Part shown: piece by piece, positions 1-6,066 of the stretch
How positions within the stretch are numbered: position 1 is the first letter of the stretch
Layout of the letters: each line of letters opens with the position of its first letter
Source of the DNA: Fidelibacterota bacterium
Lineage (GTDB): Bacteria > Marinisomatota > Marinisomatia > Marinisomatales > TCS55
Length of the DNA stretch: 15,610 nt
Assembly: GCA_004124535.1 (NCBI GenBank)
Contig: SCKQ01000051.1
Coordinates: 1-15,610, forward strand
Reading direction: 5' to 3'
Notes under the pieces: generated by a model
The model's input: the letters and a program-made list of their open reading frames with translations, nothing else
Database searches by the model: none
Told to the model about the DNA's origin: nothing
Translations under genes and position numbers: made by a program

Positions 1-188
1 GAACCGGTAGTGCAAACGACAATCGAGACATCATTCAATTTCTAGTGAATGACACCGATCCCAAGACCGTATACAGGTATGACGTTGGCAGCAGTGGATT
101 TAAAAAGGCAGCTATTTTTCTTTTATTACTTGCTGGACTAATGGCTGTGTTTGCGATATATTGGTTAACCTCATTTTTAGGAGCATGA
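1..188 (+). CDS. C-terminal end of a membrane-anchored protein (5' partial)
   Basis: The gene enters from the left edge. The open frame uses codons starting at base 3 and ends at TGA 186-188, giving about 61 visible residues. The visible part is a polar segment (TGSANDNRDIIQFLVN...) followed by FKK and one strongly hydrophobic stretch of about 22 residues (AAIFLLLLAGLMAVF... to the end), with only a couple of residues after it. This is a C-terminal transmembrane anchor with the preceding domain probably on the cytoplasmic side, given the lysines before the segment. I do not recognise the family from this tail. The stop lies 1 nt before the start of the SelW-like gene, so the two are probably co-transcribed. 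Confidence 0.6.
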   Translation, partial: TGSANDNRDIIQFLVNDTDPKTVYRYDVGSSGFKKAAIFLLLLAGLMAVFAIYWLTSFLGA

Positions 189-189
189 T

Positions 190-417
190 ATGAAACTATC
201 TATTGAATATTGTAACGCTTGAAACTATTTACCTAGAGCGTCCAGGATGGCCGCTGATCTACTTGAAAAATATGGTAATAACGTGACCGAGTTAACGCTC
301 ATCCCATCAAGTGATGGCGTCTACGAAGTGACTAAAAATGGTGCGTTAATATTCTCAAAGAAAGAACTGGAAAGGTTCCCAGAACTAGACGAAATAATTG
401 ATATTATCGAATCGTAA
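190..417 (+). CDS. selW: SelW-like (Rdx family) selenoprotein, Sec at TGA 220-222
   Basis: The reading frame from ATG 190 to TAA 415-417 is interrupted only by TGA 220-222. Read as selenocysteine, it gives a 75-residue protein with the redox motif C8-N-A-U11, preceded by IEY. It continues with LIPSSDGVYEV, LIFSKKELERFPE and a short C-terminal helix. This is the full Rdx/SelW thioredoxin-like layout: beta strand, CxxU loop, helix, two strands, 'FSKKE...FP' and helix. Length fits the family (about 75-95). An AGGAG ribosome site at 179-183 lies 6 nt before the ATG. A SECIS-like hairpin follows the TGA. SelW proteins are thiol/selenol redox proteins; the bacterial role is not settled. Automated callers would miss this gene or start it at ATG 247, which lacks the active site. 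The alternative is a Cys-to-stop mutation, but the hairpin and intact downstream homology argue against it. No Sec machinery gene is in the window. Confidence 0.87.
237..255 (+). promoter_or_regulatory. Candidate bacterial SECIS hairpin for the SelW gene
   Basis: Downstream of TGA 220-222 the RNA can fold as A237-U255, G238-C254, C239-G253, G240-C252, a U241/C251 mismatch, then C242-G250 and C243-G249, closing a loop AGGAU at 244-248. The loop begins 21 nt after the UGA, inside the usual bacterial 16-37 nt range. The design (short stem, an unpaired U two base pairs below a loop starting AGG) matches what I recall of the E. coli fdhF SECIS, which SelB binds. The pairing was done by eye, with no energy calculation. 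A competing small hairpin (CCU 232-234 with AGG 244-246) is possible. Confidence 0.6.
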
Positions 418-1189
418 TTTCACCCCTTTCTTATCCTGTTTTTTGCTCTTATGCATATTGAGCGCCCAGACGCCTGACATTATACCCTTGAGTAAGAAAG
501 TAGGGCTTACAGTTGATGCTGAAGAAAATGTATTCTTCAGAATATTTCCAGATATTGATGGGTTCTATAGCGCCCAGTTTTACGAGGCGGGAAAAAATAA
601 AATCATCATCCAAATTGTCTTTATGGATTTCAGTCAGCGTAGCGTGCGCAGAAGGTCCCTTACGATGAGAGAATTCATTGAACTGCAGCACCATGTGGGT
701 GTCCAGCCGCACATTACTGATCGTGATCGTGAAGGTATCAGAAAAAATTTAACTTATCTTACAACAGTCAATATTCTGGAATCAATACCACCGGATCAAT
801 TTATTATTATAAAACACCGCACTGGCAAAAAGATTCGTGGTGCATTGATCGGCCTCGAAAAGCGGCAATTATCGATCCAGACACCTATATCAGTTGAAAC
901 AATACCTATCTGGGACATGGCCAGTATAACTTATCGAAAAAAGATCAGGGAATTGCCAAAACTTAAAGGTTTTTTATATGCGATTTCTGCTTTGGGCGGC
1001 GTAATTTTAGCGGAGGTATGGAACGAACAAACTCGCCCAAGGATTGATCAGGTTTGGCACTTTCGATTCATTGGTACCGTATTAGGAATGTTAACAGGCG
1101 CTGAAACATACCAAGCAGTGAATATCATCTCTTCACCAAAAACATTTTTTGCATTAACTCCAGAAGAAATGGATAAATTAAAGAACTAA
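398..1189 (+). CDS. Predicted exported protein of unknown function
   Basis: A 263-residue protein. The frame is closed by TAA at 395-397, so TTG 398 is the earliest usable start. That choice leaves a good signal peptide: a polar N-terminus, then a hydrophobic core FLSCFLLLCIL and a likely cut near SAQ-TPD around residues 24-25. The start overlaps the end of the SelW gene by 20 nt and has no clear ribosome site, so translational coupling is likely. The mature part is mixed alpha/beta. A segment near residues 140-180 (RTGKKIRGALIGL... to ASITYRKK) looks like a small beta-barrel element. It is followed by a hydrophobic Gly-rich stretch near residues 191-204 that could touch or cross the membrane. 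I do not recognise a named family. Confidence 0.6.
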   Translation: MILSNRNFTPFLSCFLLLCILSAQTPDIIPLSKKVGLTVDAEENVFFRIFPDIDGFYSAQFYEAGKNKIIIQIVFMDFSQRSVRRRSLTMREFIELQHHVGVQPHITDRDREGIRKNLTYLTTVNILESIPPDQFIIIKHRTGKKIRGALIGLEKRQLSIQTPISVETIPIWDMASITYRKKIRELPKLKGFLYAISALGGVILAEVWNEQTRPRIDQVWHFRFIGTVLGMLTGAETYQAVNIISSPKTFFALTPEEMDKLKN

Positions 1190-1204
1190 TTTTTGGGAGG
1201 AAAC

Positions 1205-1660
1205 ATGCCTGAACCTAACTCAGAAGAACAAGTACCGGAATTATCTGAACAACAAAAATACGTCAATGAGAAAGTAGCTGCGCTATTGGATCAAATTGGT
1301 GATGAGTATGGCGAATCTCTTACCCAACAATTGGTACAGCGACTGGATACAACCGTGGCTGATTTTCATGAGGAAGTGACAAACTTATTATCGGAATTAA
1401 AAGAGAAGTCTGTAAGTCGACAGGAACAGTTGCGCGATGCTTGGCAGCATCGCTTTGACACACCGCCCCAAGCAGAGGTCCCTGCGGCGACACCTGAAGC
1501 GGGCCCAGCAAAAGAGCAAGGTGATGACTCCAGTGACTGGGAGAAACGGCTGGAAACAATGGAATCGGGAGAAGCAGGAGAAGCACCAGCCAAAGAAGCA
1601 GCAGATGATGATGGTAAAAAGAAAAAGAAGAAGGGGTTTTTCGGTCGTAAGAAGAAGTGA
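1205..1660 (+). CDS. Small highly charged protein with Lys-rich C-terminus, function unknown
   Basis: A 151-residue protein starting at ATG 1205. A GGGAGG ribosome site at 1195-1200 lies 4 nt before it, which favours this ATG over the in-frame TTG 1193. The first 85 or so residues are acidic and helix-prone (LSEQQKYVNEKVAALLDQI and LSELKEKSVSRQEQL), possibly a coiled coil. Then comes a Pro/Ala/Glu-rich, probably disordered segment, an acidic patch (DDD), and a terminal block of lysines broken by GFFGR. There is no signal peptide. The basic tail could contact nucleic acid or membrane, but that is only a guess. The stop overlaps the next gene's GTG start by 4 nt. No family recognised. Confidence 0.65.
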   Translation: MPEPNSEEQVPELSEQQKYVNEKVAALLDQIGDEYGESLTQQLVQRLDTTVADFHEEVTNLLSELKEKSVSRQEQLRDAWQHRFDTPPQAEVPAATPEAGPAKEQGDDSSDWEKRLETMESGEAGEAPAKEAADDDGKKKKKKGFFGRKKK

Positions 1661-2055
1661 TAAGGCCATCTTGGGGCTATCCGCTAAAATATCAATTATT
1701 TCTCTTTTATTTAATTTGGTTTGTTTCTGGTGTTGTACTCGCGCAGTCTACCAACAAATTCACTGAATATAAATCATTAACCAAACGCGTATATAATTTC
1801 ACCAAAGTTGAGTTCATCACCGAAGAGGGCGAGTTCAATGACGCCATTTGCACTTTACTCATACCGGATCTGCACGAAGATAGTCCACCGTTGGTGGTAA
1901 TTTATTATAAACGTACCAATTCCCAATGGTTCACAGAGTCACTATATCGAAAGCGGGTACGCTTTAGTTTTCGCGATGGTGTGGTTAAACTGGAACGCTC
2001 TAATTTTTGGGCCTGGCATGAGTTGGAAGAAATAAAAGTAGTTGTATTTTATTAA
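1657..2055 (+). CDS. Small predicted exported protein, function unknown
   Basis: A 132-residue frame beginning at GTG 1657 in a GTGA overlap with the previous stop. The N-terminus has a basic/aromatic start, a hydrophobic core (LFLFYLIWFVSGVVL) and a likely cut after LAQ near residue 36, so it probably goes to the periplasm. The mature part is about 95 residues, rich in aromatic and charged residues and apparently mostly beta strand (TLLIPDL, LVVIYYKR, VRFSFRDGVVKLE, IKVVVFY). The GTG start has no strong ribosome site and relies on coupling. I do not recognise the family. With the 398-1189 and 1205-1660 genes it forms a tight run of unknown genes. Confidence 0.55.
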   Translation: MIRPSWGYPLKYQLFLFYLIWFVSGVVLAQSTNKFTEYKSLTKRVYNFTKVEFITEEGEFNDAICTLLIPDLHEDSPPLVVIYYKRTNSQWFTESLYRKRVRFSFRDGVVKLERSNFWAWHELEEIKVVVFY

Positions 2056-2072
2056 AGTTAATCTTGCTACGC

Positions 2073-2102
2073 TTGCAACCTGAGATCAAAATCAGGTAAA
2101 TT
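2073..2102 (+). promoter_or_regulatory. Possible promoter for the tRNA-Ala gene
   Basis: TTGCAA (2073-2078) and TAAATT (2097-2102) are separated by 18 nt and lie about 11 nt before the tRNA 5' end, a reasonable sigma-70-like arrangement. The spacer contains a 6-bp inverted repeat, ACCTGA (2078-2083) with TCAGGT (2092-2097), followed by AAATTTT. That repeat could instead be a weak terminator for the upstream gene. Assigned by pattern only. Confidence 0.35.
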
Positions 2103-2113
2103 TTACGCCGAAT

Positions 2114-2189
2114 GGGGCCGTAGCTCAGTTGGGAGAGCGCAGCGTTCGCAATGCTGAGGTCGAGGGTTCGATCCCCTTCGGCTCCACCA
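2114..2189 (+). tRNA. tRNA-Ala (anticodon CGC)
   Basis: A 76-nt cloverleaf. The acceptor stem GGGGCCG (2114-2120) pairs with CGGCTCC (2179-2185) with one G-U pair, and the 3' ACCA end is encoded. The D arm contains TAGCTCAGTTGGGAGAGC. The anticodon stem CAGCG/TGCTG encloses the loop TTCGCAA, giving anticodon CGC, which reads the alanine codon GCG. The T arm GAGGGTTCGATCCCCTT is standard. It sits between the unknown-function gene run and the SRP RNA gene, and may share a transcript with the latter. Confidence 0.95.
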
Positions 2190-2211
2190 GCCAGTTTATT
2201 ATTAAATTGGC
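2190..2211 (+). other. Hairpin in the tRNA-SRP RNA spacer
   Basis: Nine bases, GCCAGTTTA (2190-2198), can pair with TAAATTGGC (2203-2211) across a TTAT loop, with one G-U pair. It starts at the base after the tRNA CCA end and has no T-run after it, so it looks more like a processing or spacing element in a joint tRNA-SRP RNA transcript than a terminator. Confidence 0.35.
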
Positions 2212-2236
2212 GGATTGAAAAGTTCATTGAAAATTT

Positions 2237-2506
2237 GGTCGTGCAAGATGGGGAGGTAGCGGTGCCCTGTAACCTGCAACCCGCTATAGCAGGATTTAAC
2301 GCCATAGAGCGGCTTGTTCCGCGTTAGGTTTACCAAGCACGTGGTGTTGACGTTTCAGCCCATTGCAATGGAGTTGCATTCAACCCCGTCAGGCCTGGAA
2401 AGGAGCAGCGGTAGGTGTTTATTTCATGTGCCGATGGATCACTGAAATTGAGCCAACGACTTTTGTGTACCTTACATCCGGGCATGTCAATCTATGGTGC
2501 ACGACC
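2237..2506 (+). ncRNA. ffs: SRP RNA, large form with Alu domain
   Basis: The RNA scaffold of the signal recognition particle, which binds Ffh. The conserved S-domain tip is clear: GTCAGG at 2388-2393, a GGAA tetraloop at 2397-2400, and GGAGCAG at 2402-2408. The 5' half carries the Alu-domain signature, TGTAACC at 2268-2274, with CCTGC (2273-2277) pairing to GCAGG (2289-2293). The ends pair perfectly, GGTCGTGCA (2237-2245) with TGCACGACC (2498-2506), giving about 270 nt, close to the Bacillus scRNA length. The exact ends come from this pairing and are approximate. It lies directly upstream of dnaX, as in Bacillus (scr-dnaX). Most Gram-negative bacteria have only the short 4.5S form. Confidence 0.92.
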
Positions 2507-2550
2507 ACTATAAATTTAGGTAATTTCTGCAGTAGTATTTGCACGATGTA

Positions 2551-4236
2551 ATGTCTTATCAGGTTCTATCTTTAAAATATCGCCCGCAGTCTTTTTATGA
2601 TGTGGTTGGCCAGACCCACGTAACAGAAACACTGGTTAACGCATTTAAAAAAGAACGGATTGCCCAGGGATATATATTCACCGGACAGCGTGGAGTGGGG
2701 AAAACAACCACTGCGCGTATTTTGGCCAAGGGGTTGAATTGCTCGGCTTCCAAGAATGGCCAGCCCTGTAATGACTGCACTGTATGTAATGAAATAACCG
2801 AAAGTAGAAATCTGGATGTTCTGGAGATTGATGGCGCGTCTAACCGCGGGATTGAAGAAATTCGCAATCTGCGGGAATTGATCAAGTTTACACCCATGAA
2901 CGCTCCCTACAAGATTTTTATTATCGATGAAGTACACATGCTCACAAATCCTGCATTTAATGCATTGTTACGCACCCTGGAAGAACCGCCGGCCCATGGG
3001 AAATTCATCATGTGTACCACAGATATTCATAAAGTACCGGCTACAATTATTTCCCGCTGTCAGCGATTCGATTTCAACCGCCTTACCATTGAAGTAATTA
3101 GAGATACAATGAACAATATTCTCGCCAAAGAAGAAATACAGGCGGACGGAGCATCTGTAGATGCTATAGCAAGAAAATCGGAAGGCAGCATGCGCGATGC
3201 ATTAAGTATTCTTGACCAGGTCATCGCCTTCTCCAGTGAACAGATTGTTTTTGAAGAAGTGGAAAAAGTACTGGGGCTTATTCCTCATGATGTCTACTTC
3301 GGCTTTACGGACGCCATGAAAGATCGAGATAATGCAGGTTTGCTTACTACACTCGCCCAAATTCGCAACCAGGGACTCCCTGTGGAGGATGTAGTAACCG
3401 GATTAAATAAACATGTGCGTAATCTGATGTTTGCCACCATCAATGACGGATTAAAAGCGGTGGAAATGAATGATGATTTAAAGCAGCAATATATTGCAGC
3501 AGCAGCATCCTGGGTGGTGCGGGATTTATTGCGGATAGCTCAAGTAATAACAGATGTTGAGACACGCATTAAGCGGGCCAGCCAACCTTACATTATGCTG
3601 GAAATGATGGGCTTGAAACTATTGGAAATGGACGAATCAGTATCTATCGAACAACTATTAAAGAACTCATCGCAGCAATTCGGCAGTTCTGCACAAACAG
3701 CCCCTCCGCAGAAAAATAAAATAAAAACTAACAAAACAGACACGCGTACAGATACTCAAAGTGTTAAGGCGGGTAAACCAGATAACACTATTGGACCAAT
3801 TGCAAACCAAGACGAAATCAACGAACCCAAAAAAGACTATAAAACAAAAAATAAGGCTGGAATTAGTATTGAAGAATTAAAAGGTAAATGGCCAGAAATT
3901 ATCACCAGTGTAACGAATCTACGTACTTCAATCGGGATGGTGCTGGAACATTGTGTACCCCTGGAATTTGTTGGAAAAAAGGTGCAGGTTGGAATGGTGG
4001 ACCAGCCACGGTTTAATCTGGATCTGCTCAAGAATAATAAGAAAATCATCGAAGATGTGGCTGCCAACCACGTGAAGCAGAAGATAAAAATAAAATTTTT
4101 TACTGTCGAAAAAGATAGTCAGCTTGCGGAAGAATTATTAAAGAATGTTGTTCCCCAAAACCAGGTGGCAAGTACAAAAACCGATCCGGTGGTGGATCGG
4201 GTCATAGAATTGTTTGATGGTGAAATACTCCGCTAA
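2551..4236 (+). CDS. dnaX: DNA polymerase III gamma/tau subunit
   Basis: The clamp-loader ATPase of the replisome. I place the start at ATG 2551 (561 residues) because MSYQVLSLKYRPQSF aligns with the DnaX N-terminus. The upstream in-frame TTG 2539 adds nothing conserved. Walker A is GQRGVGKT (45-52). The four zinc-binding cysteines are C64, C73, C76 and C79. Walker B ends in D126-E127, and the SRC motif is at 168-170. Domain III ends near residue 375. A Lys/Asn/Thr-rich linker (about 380-440) leads to a C-terminal domain (SIEELKGKWPEIITSV onward), typical of the longer tau form in non-enteric bacteria. No clear ribosome site precedes the ATG. An AAAAAAG run at 3829-3835 lies in the linker (see findings). 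The ybaB-like and recR genes follow in the usual order. Confidence 0.96.
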   Translation: MSYQVLSLKYRPQSFYDVVGQTHVTETLVNAFKKERIAQGYIFTGQRGVGKTTTARILAKGLNCSASKNGQPCNDCTVCNEITESRNLDVLEIDGASNRGIEEIRNLRELIKFTPMNAPYKIFIIDEVHMLTNPAFNALLRTLEEPPAHGKFIMCTTDIHKVPATIISRCQRFDFNRLTIEVIRDTMNNILAKEEIQADGASVDAIARKSEGSMRDALSILDQVIAFSSEQIVFEEVEKVLGLIPHDVYFGFTDAMKDRDNAGLLTTLAQIRNQGLPVEDVVTGLNKHVRNLMFATINDGLKAVEMNDDLKQQYIAAAASWVVRDLLRIAQVITDVETRIKRASQPYIMLEMMGLKLLEMDESVSIEQLLKNSSQQFGSSAQTAPPQKNKIKTNKTDTRTDTQSVKAGKPDNTIGPIANQDEINEPKKDYKTKNKAGISIEELKGKWPEIITSVTNLRTSIGMVLEHCVPLEFVGKKVQVGMVDQPRFNLDLLKNNKKIIEDVAANHVKQKIKIKFFTVEKDSQLAEELLKNVVPQNQVASTKTDPVVDRVIELFDGEILR

Positions 4237-4259
4237 AATCGTTGTTAGGATAATATACT

Positions 4260-4427
4260 ATGATTAATCCCCAAAAAATGGGTCAGATGATGAAACAGAC
4301 CCAGCAAATACAGAATAAAATGAGTGCAGTGAATCAGGTCATAAATAAATTGCAGGATGAAGCACAAAACCGCATGAATGCAGTTACAGGTAATATACTG
4401 GGCAATATTAAGGTACCGGGGTTGTGA
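4260..4427 (+). CDS. Very short YbaB/EbfC-like nucleoid-associated protein
   Basis: A 55-residue gene between dnaX and recR, exactly where ybaB (yaaK) normally lies. The start ATG 4260 has an AGGA at 4247-4250. The TGA stop at 4425-4427 shares its last base with the recR ATG. The N-terminus (MGQMMKQTQQIQNKM) matches the first helix of YbaB proteins, and the end (DEAQNRMNAVTGNILG, then a short VPGL tail) matches their last helix and PGL-type tail. The 45-50 residues that form the central beta sheet in the roughly 105-residue family are absent. Family members are homodimeric DNA binders; whether this form folds or binds DNA is unknown. The call rests on synteny plus the two end motifs. It could instead be an unrelated helical peptide. 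Confidence 0.7.
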   Translation: MINPQKMGQMMKQTQQIQNKMSAVNQVINKLQDEAQNRMNAVTGNILGNIKVPGL

Positions 4428-5020
4428 TGAATTCTTTTCCTGACAGCATTATCCGTTTGATCGATAGATTTTCACGTTTTCCCGGGATAGGTAAAAAGAC
4501 TGCCCAGCGTATGGCGTTCCACGTTCTGAAAGATTCTAAAGAAAACGCCCAATCACTGGCTGATGCGGTCCAGGATGTAAAGTCAAATATATCAACCTGT
4601 TCGGTTTGCGGTGGTATAACGGAGGATGATCCTTGTATTATTTGTAACAATCCAAAACGGAATAACAGTTTAATCTGTGTAGTAGAAGTACCGTCGGATA
4701 TTTATGCTTTCGAACGGACAAGTGGATTCAATGGTATCTACCATGTACTGGGTGGAGTACTTTCTCCACTGGATGGAATTGGACCAGATGATTTGAACAT
4801 CGATTCATTGGTGGCCCGGGTGAAACCTGATGATGAGATAGTATTGGCCCTCAATCCAAGTATTGAAGGGGATACGACCTGTCTATATATCAGTAAGTTA
4901 TTAAGTAAGAAAAATATTAAAGTATCGCGGCTGGCCCGTGGGCTACCGGTGGGCAGCGAGTTGGAATACACCGATGATGCTACCTTGATGAGAGCAATGG
5001 AAGGAAGAACAATTATATGA
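4427..5020 (+). CDS. recR: Recombination mediator protein RecR
   Basis: A 197-residue protein of normal family length. RecR works with RecO (and RecF) to load RecA on gapped single-stranded DNA. Visible parts are an N-terminal helix-hairpin-helix (FSRFPGIGKKTAQRMAFH, about 15-31) and a four-cysteine zinc finger C57, C60, C69, C72. A Toprim domain follows (VVEVPSDIYAFE and LALNPSIEGDTT), then a C-terminal segment SRLARGLPVGSELEYTDDATL. ATG 4427 is chosen over the GTG 4424 one codon upstream because it overlaps the preceding TGA as TGATG and leaves MNSFPDSI. Its stop overlaps pgsA by 4 nt. Confidence 0.97.
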   Translation: MNSFPDSIIRLIDRFSRFPGIGKKTAQRMAFHVLKDSKENAQSLADAVQDVKSNISTCSVCGGITEDDPCIICNNPKRNNSLICVVEVPSDIYAFERTSGFNGIYHVLGGVLSPLDGIGPDDLNIDSLVARVKPDDEIVLALNPSIEGDTTCLYISKLLSKKNIKVSRLARGLPVGSELEYTDDATLMRAMEGRTII

Positions 5021-5598
5021 ATCTACCAAACATACTAACAGTTGGGCGGATCTTTATGACGCCTTTTTTCATTATTTTTCTATTTTACGACCATCCTTAC
5101 GCAAAAACCTGGGCGCTTTGCATCTTTGTGATCGCCATGTTAACAGATATTTACGATGGTTATTACGCTAGAAAACATAACCTGGTTACCGATTATGGTC
5201 GGTTTTTGGACCCCTTAGCGGATAAAGTAATGATACTATCGGCACTAATATCATTTGCTGTGATGAATGTGATTCCTTTCTGGATGGTGGCCCTAATTGT
5301 TTTCAGGGACATATTTGTTACCGGTCTGCGTACGGTAATGTCATCGAAAAATATGGTGATGGTCACAAGTAAAATAGCAAAACGGAAAACATTGACCCAG
5401 GTACTGATCATAATTTTTATCCTACTCAACCTTGGATCAGCATCATTACCTATTTCATGGATCGGTGATTTCATTCAATTCTCTAGACAATACCAACTCA
5501 TTTATTACCTGACCCTATCCGTAACTATATTTACCATTTTTACCGGTTTTACATACCTGTACACAAACCGGGCTGTCATTCGGCAGTTTATTTCCTGA
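5017..5598 (+). CDS. pgsA: CDP-diacylglycerol-glycerol-3-phosphate 3-phosphatidyltransferase
   Basis: A 193-residue integral inner-membrane enzyme that makes phosphatidylglycerol phosphate from CDP-diacylglycerol and glycerol 3-phosphate. The CDP-alcohol phosphotransferase signature is complete: D44, D47-G48, A51-R52, G61, D65 and D69. The N-terminus MNLPNILTVGRI is typical of PgsA. Several hydrophobic segments follow (about 13-23, 32-43, 74-95, 125-140 and 160-180). The KRKTLTQ segment after the third hydrophobic stretch matches the usual GKxKTxxQ region but has AKRKT in place of the glycine form. Its ATG overlaps the recR stop as ATGA, with AAGGA at 5001-5005. The next gene, pgpA, acts on its product. 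Confidence 0.93.
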   Translation: MNLPNILTVGRIFMTPFFIIFLFYDHPYAKTWALCIFVIAMLTDIYDGYYARKHNLVTDYGRFLDPLADKVMILSALISFAVMNVIPFWMVALIVFRDIFVTGLRTVMSSKNMVMVTSKIAKRKTLTQVLIIIFILLNLGSASLPISWIGDFIQFSRQYQLIYYLTLSVTIFTIFTGFTYLYTNRAVIRQFIS

Positions 5599-5607
5599 GT
5601 ATAGCTG

Positions 5608-6066
5608 TTGCTGCGCGTAGAATTATCGGAATGGTTGGCCACATGTTTTAAGATTGGCCATTTGCCTATCGCACCAGGTACCTGGGGGAGTCTGGCGGCG
5701 GTTATTGGCTGGTGGCTGTGGTTACAATATCTTGATCCATTAGTTTTTATTGTTCTAATAATTACGATATTTATAATTGGTGTATTTGCGACAAATATTA
5801 TTATTGACCATACCGGTGAAAAGGACCCCTCCAGGATTGTAATTGACGAAGTGGCAGGACAGTGGTTAGGATTGCTGGTGTTGCCAGATGGTGCGCTATA
5901 TATCGCTGCGGCATTTATTTCGTTCCGTTTACTGGATATTATAAAACCCTGGCCGATTCGACAGCTGGAAAAGTTTCCCAAAGGGTGGGGCGTCATGCTG
6001 GATGACATGCTGGCGGGGATATTGACACTGGGTTTGATTCAGGGCTACAGCAGGTTGGTAGTATGA
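5608..6066 (+). CDS. pgpA: Phosphatidylglycerophosphatase A
   Basis: A 152-residue membrane protein that removes the phosphate from phosphatidylglycerol phosphate to give phosphatidylglycerol, the step after PgsA. PgpA motifs are present: GHLPIAPGTWGS (17-28), ID80-E81-xxGQ, FRLLDIIKPWP (106-116) and the metal-binding LDD(132-133)MLAG. Four hydrophobic segments fit the family. The start is a TTG at 5608. An in-frame TAG at 5602-5604 blocks anything further upstream and no ATG precedes the conserved region. It lies 9 nt after pgsA, and its stop overlaps the cinA ATG as ATGA, so the two lipid genes and cinA are one operon. Confidence 0.93.
   Translation: MLRVELSEWLATCFKIGHLPIAPGTWGSLAAVIGWWLWLQYLDPLVFIVLIITIFIIGVFATNIIIDHTGEKDPSRIVIDEVAGQWLGLLVLPDGALYIAAAFISFRLLDIIKPWPIRQLEKFPKGWGVMLDDMLAGILTLGLIQGYSRLVV

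Noticed and set aside
1437..1766. 109-codon open frame in another + frame
   Set aside because: Overlaps the better-supported genes at 1205-1660 and 1657-2055; its basic composition comes from the shifted Lys/Glu-rich codons.
2363..2551. 62-codon open frame on the + strand before dnaX
   Set aside because: It runs through the S domain of the SRP RNA, whose structure explains the sequence.
5505..6008. 167-codon open frame on the - strand
   Set aside because: Antisense to pgsA/pgpA, low complexity, no conserved motif and no ribosome site.
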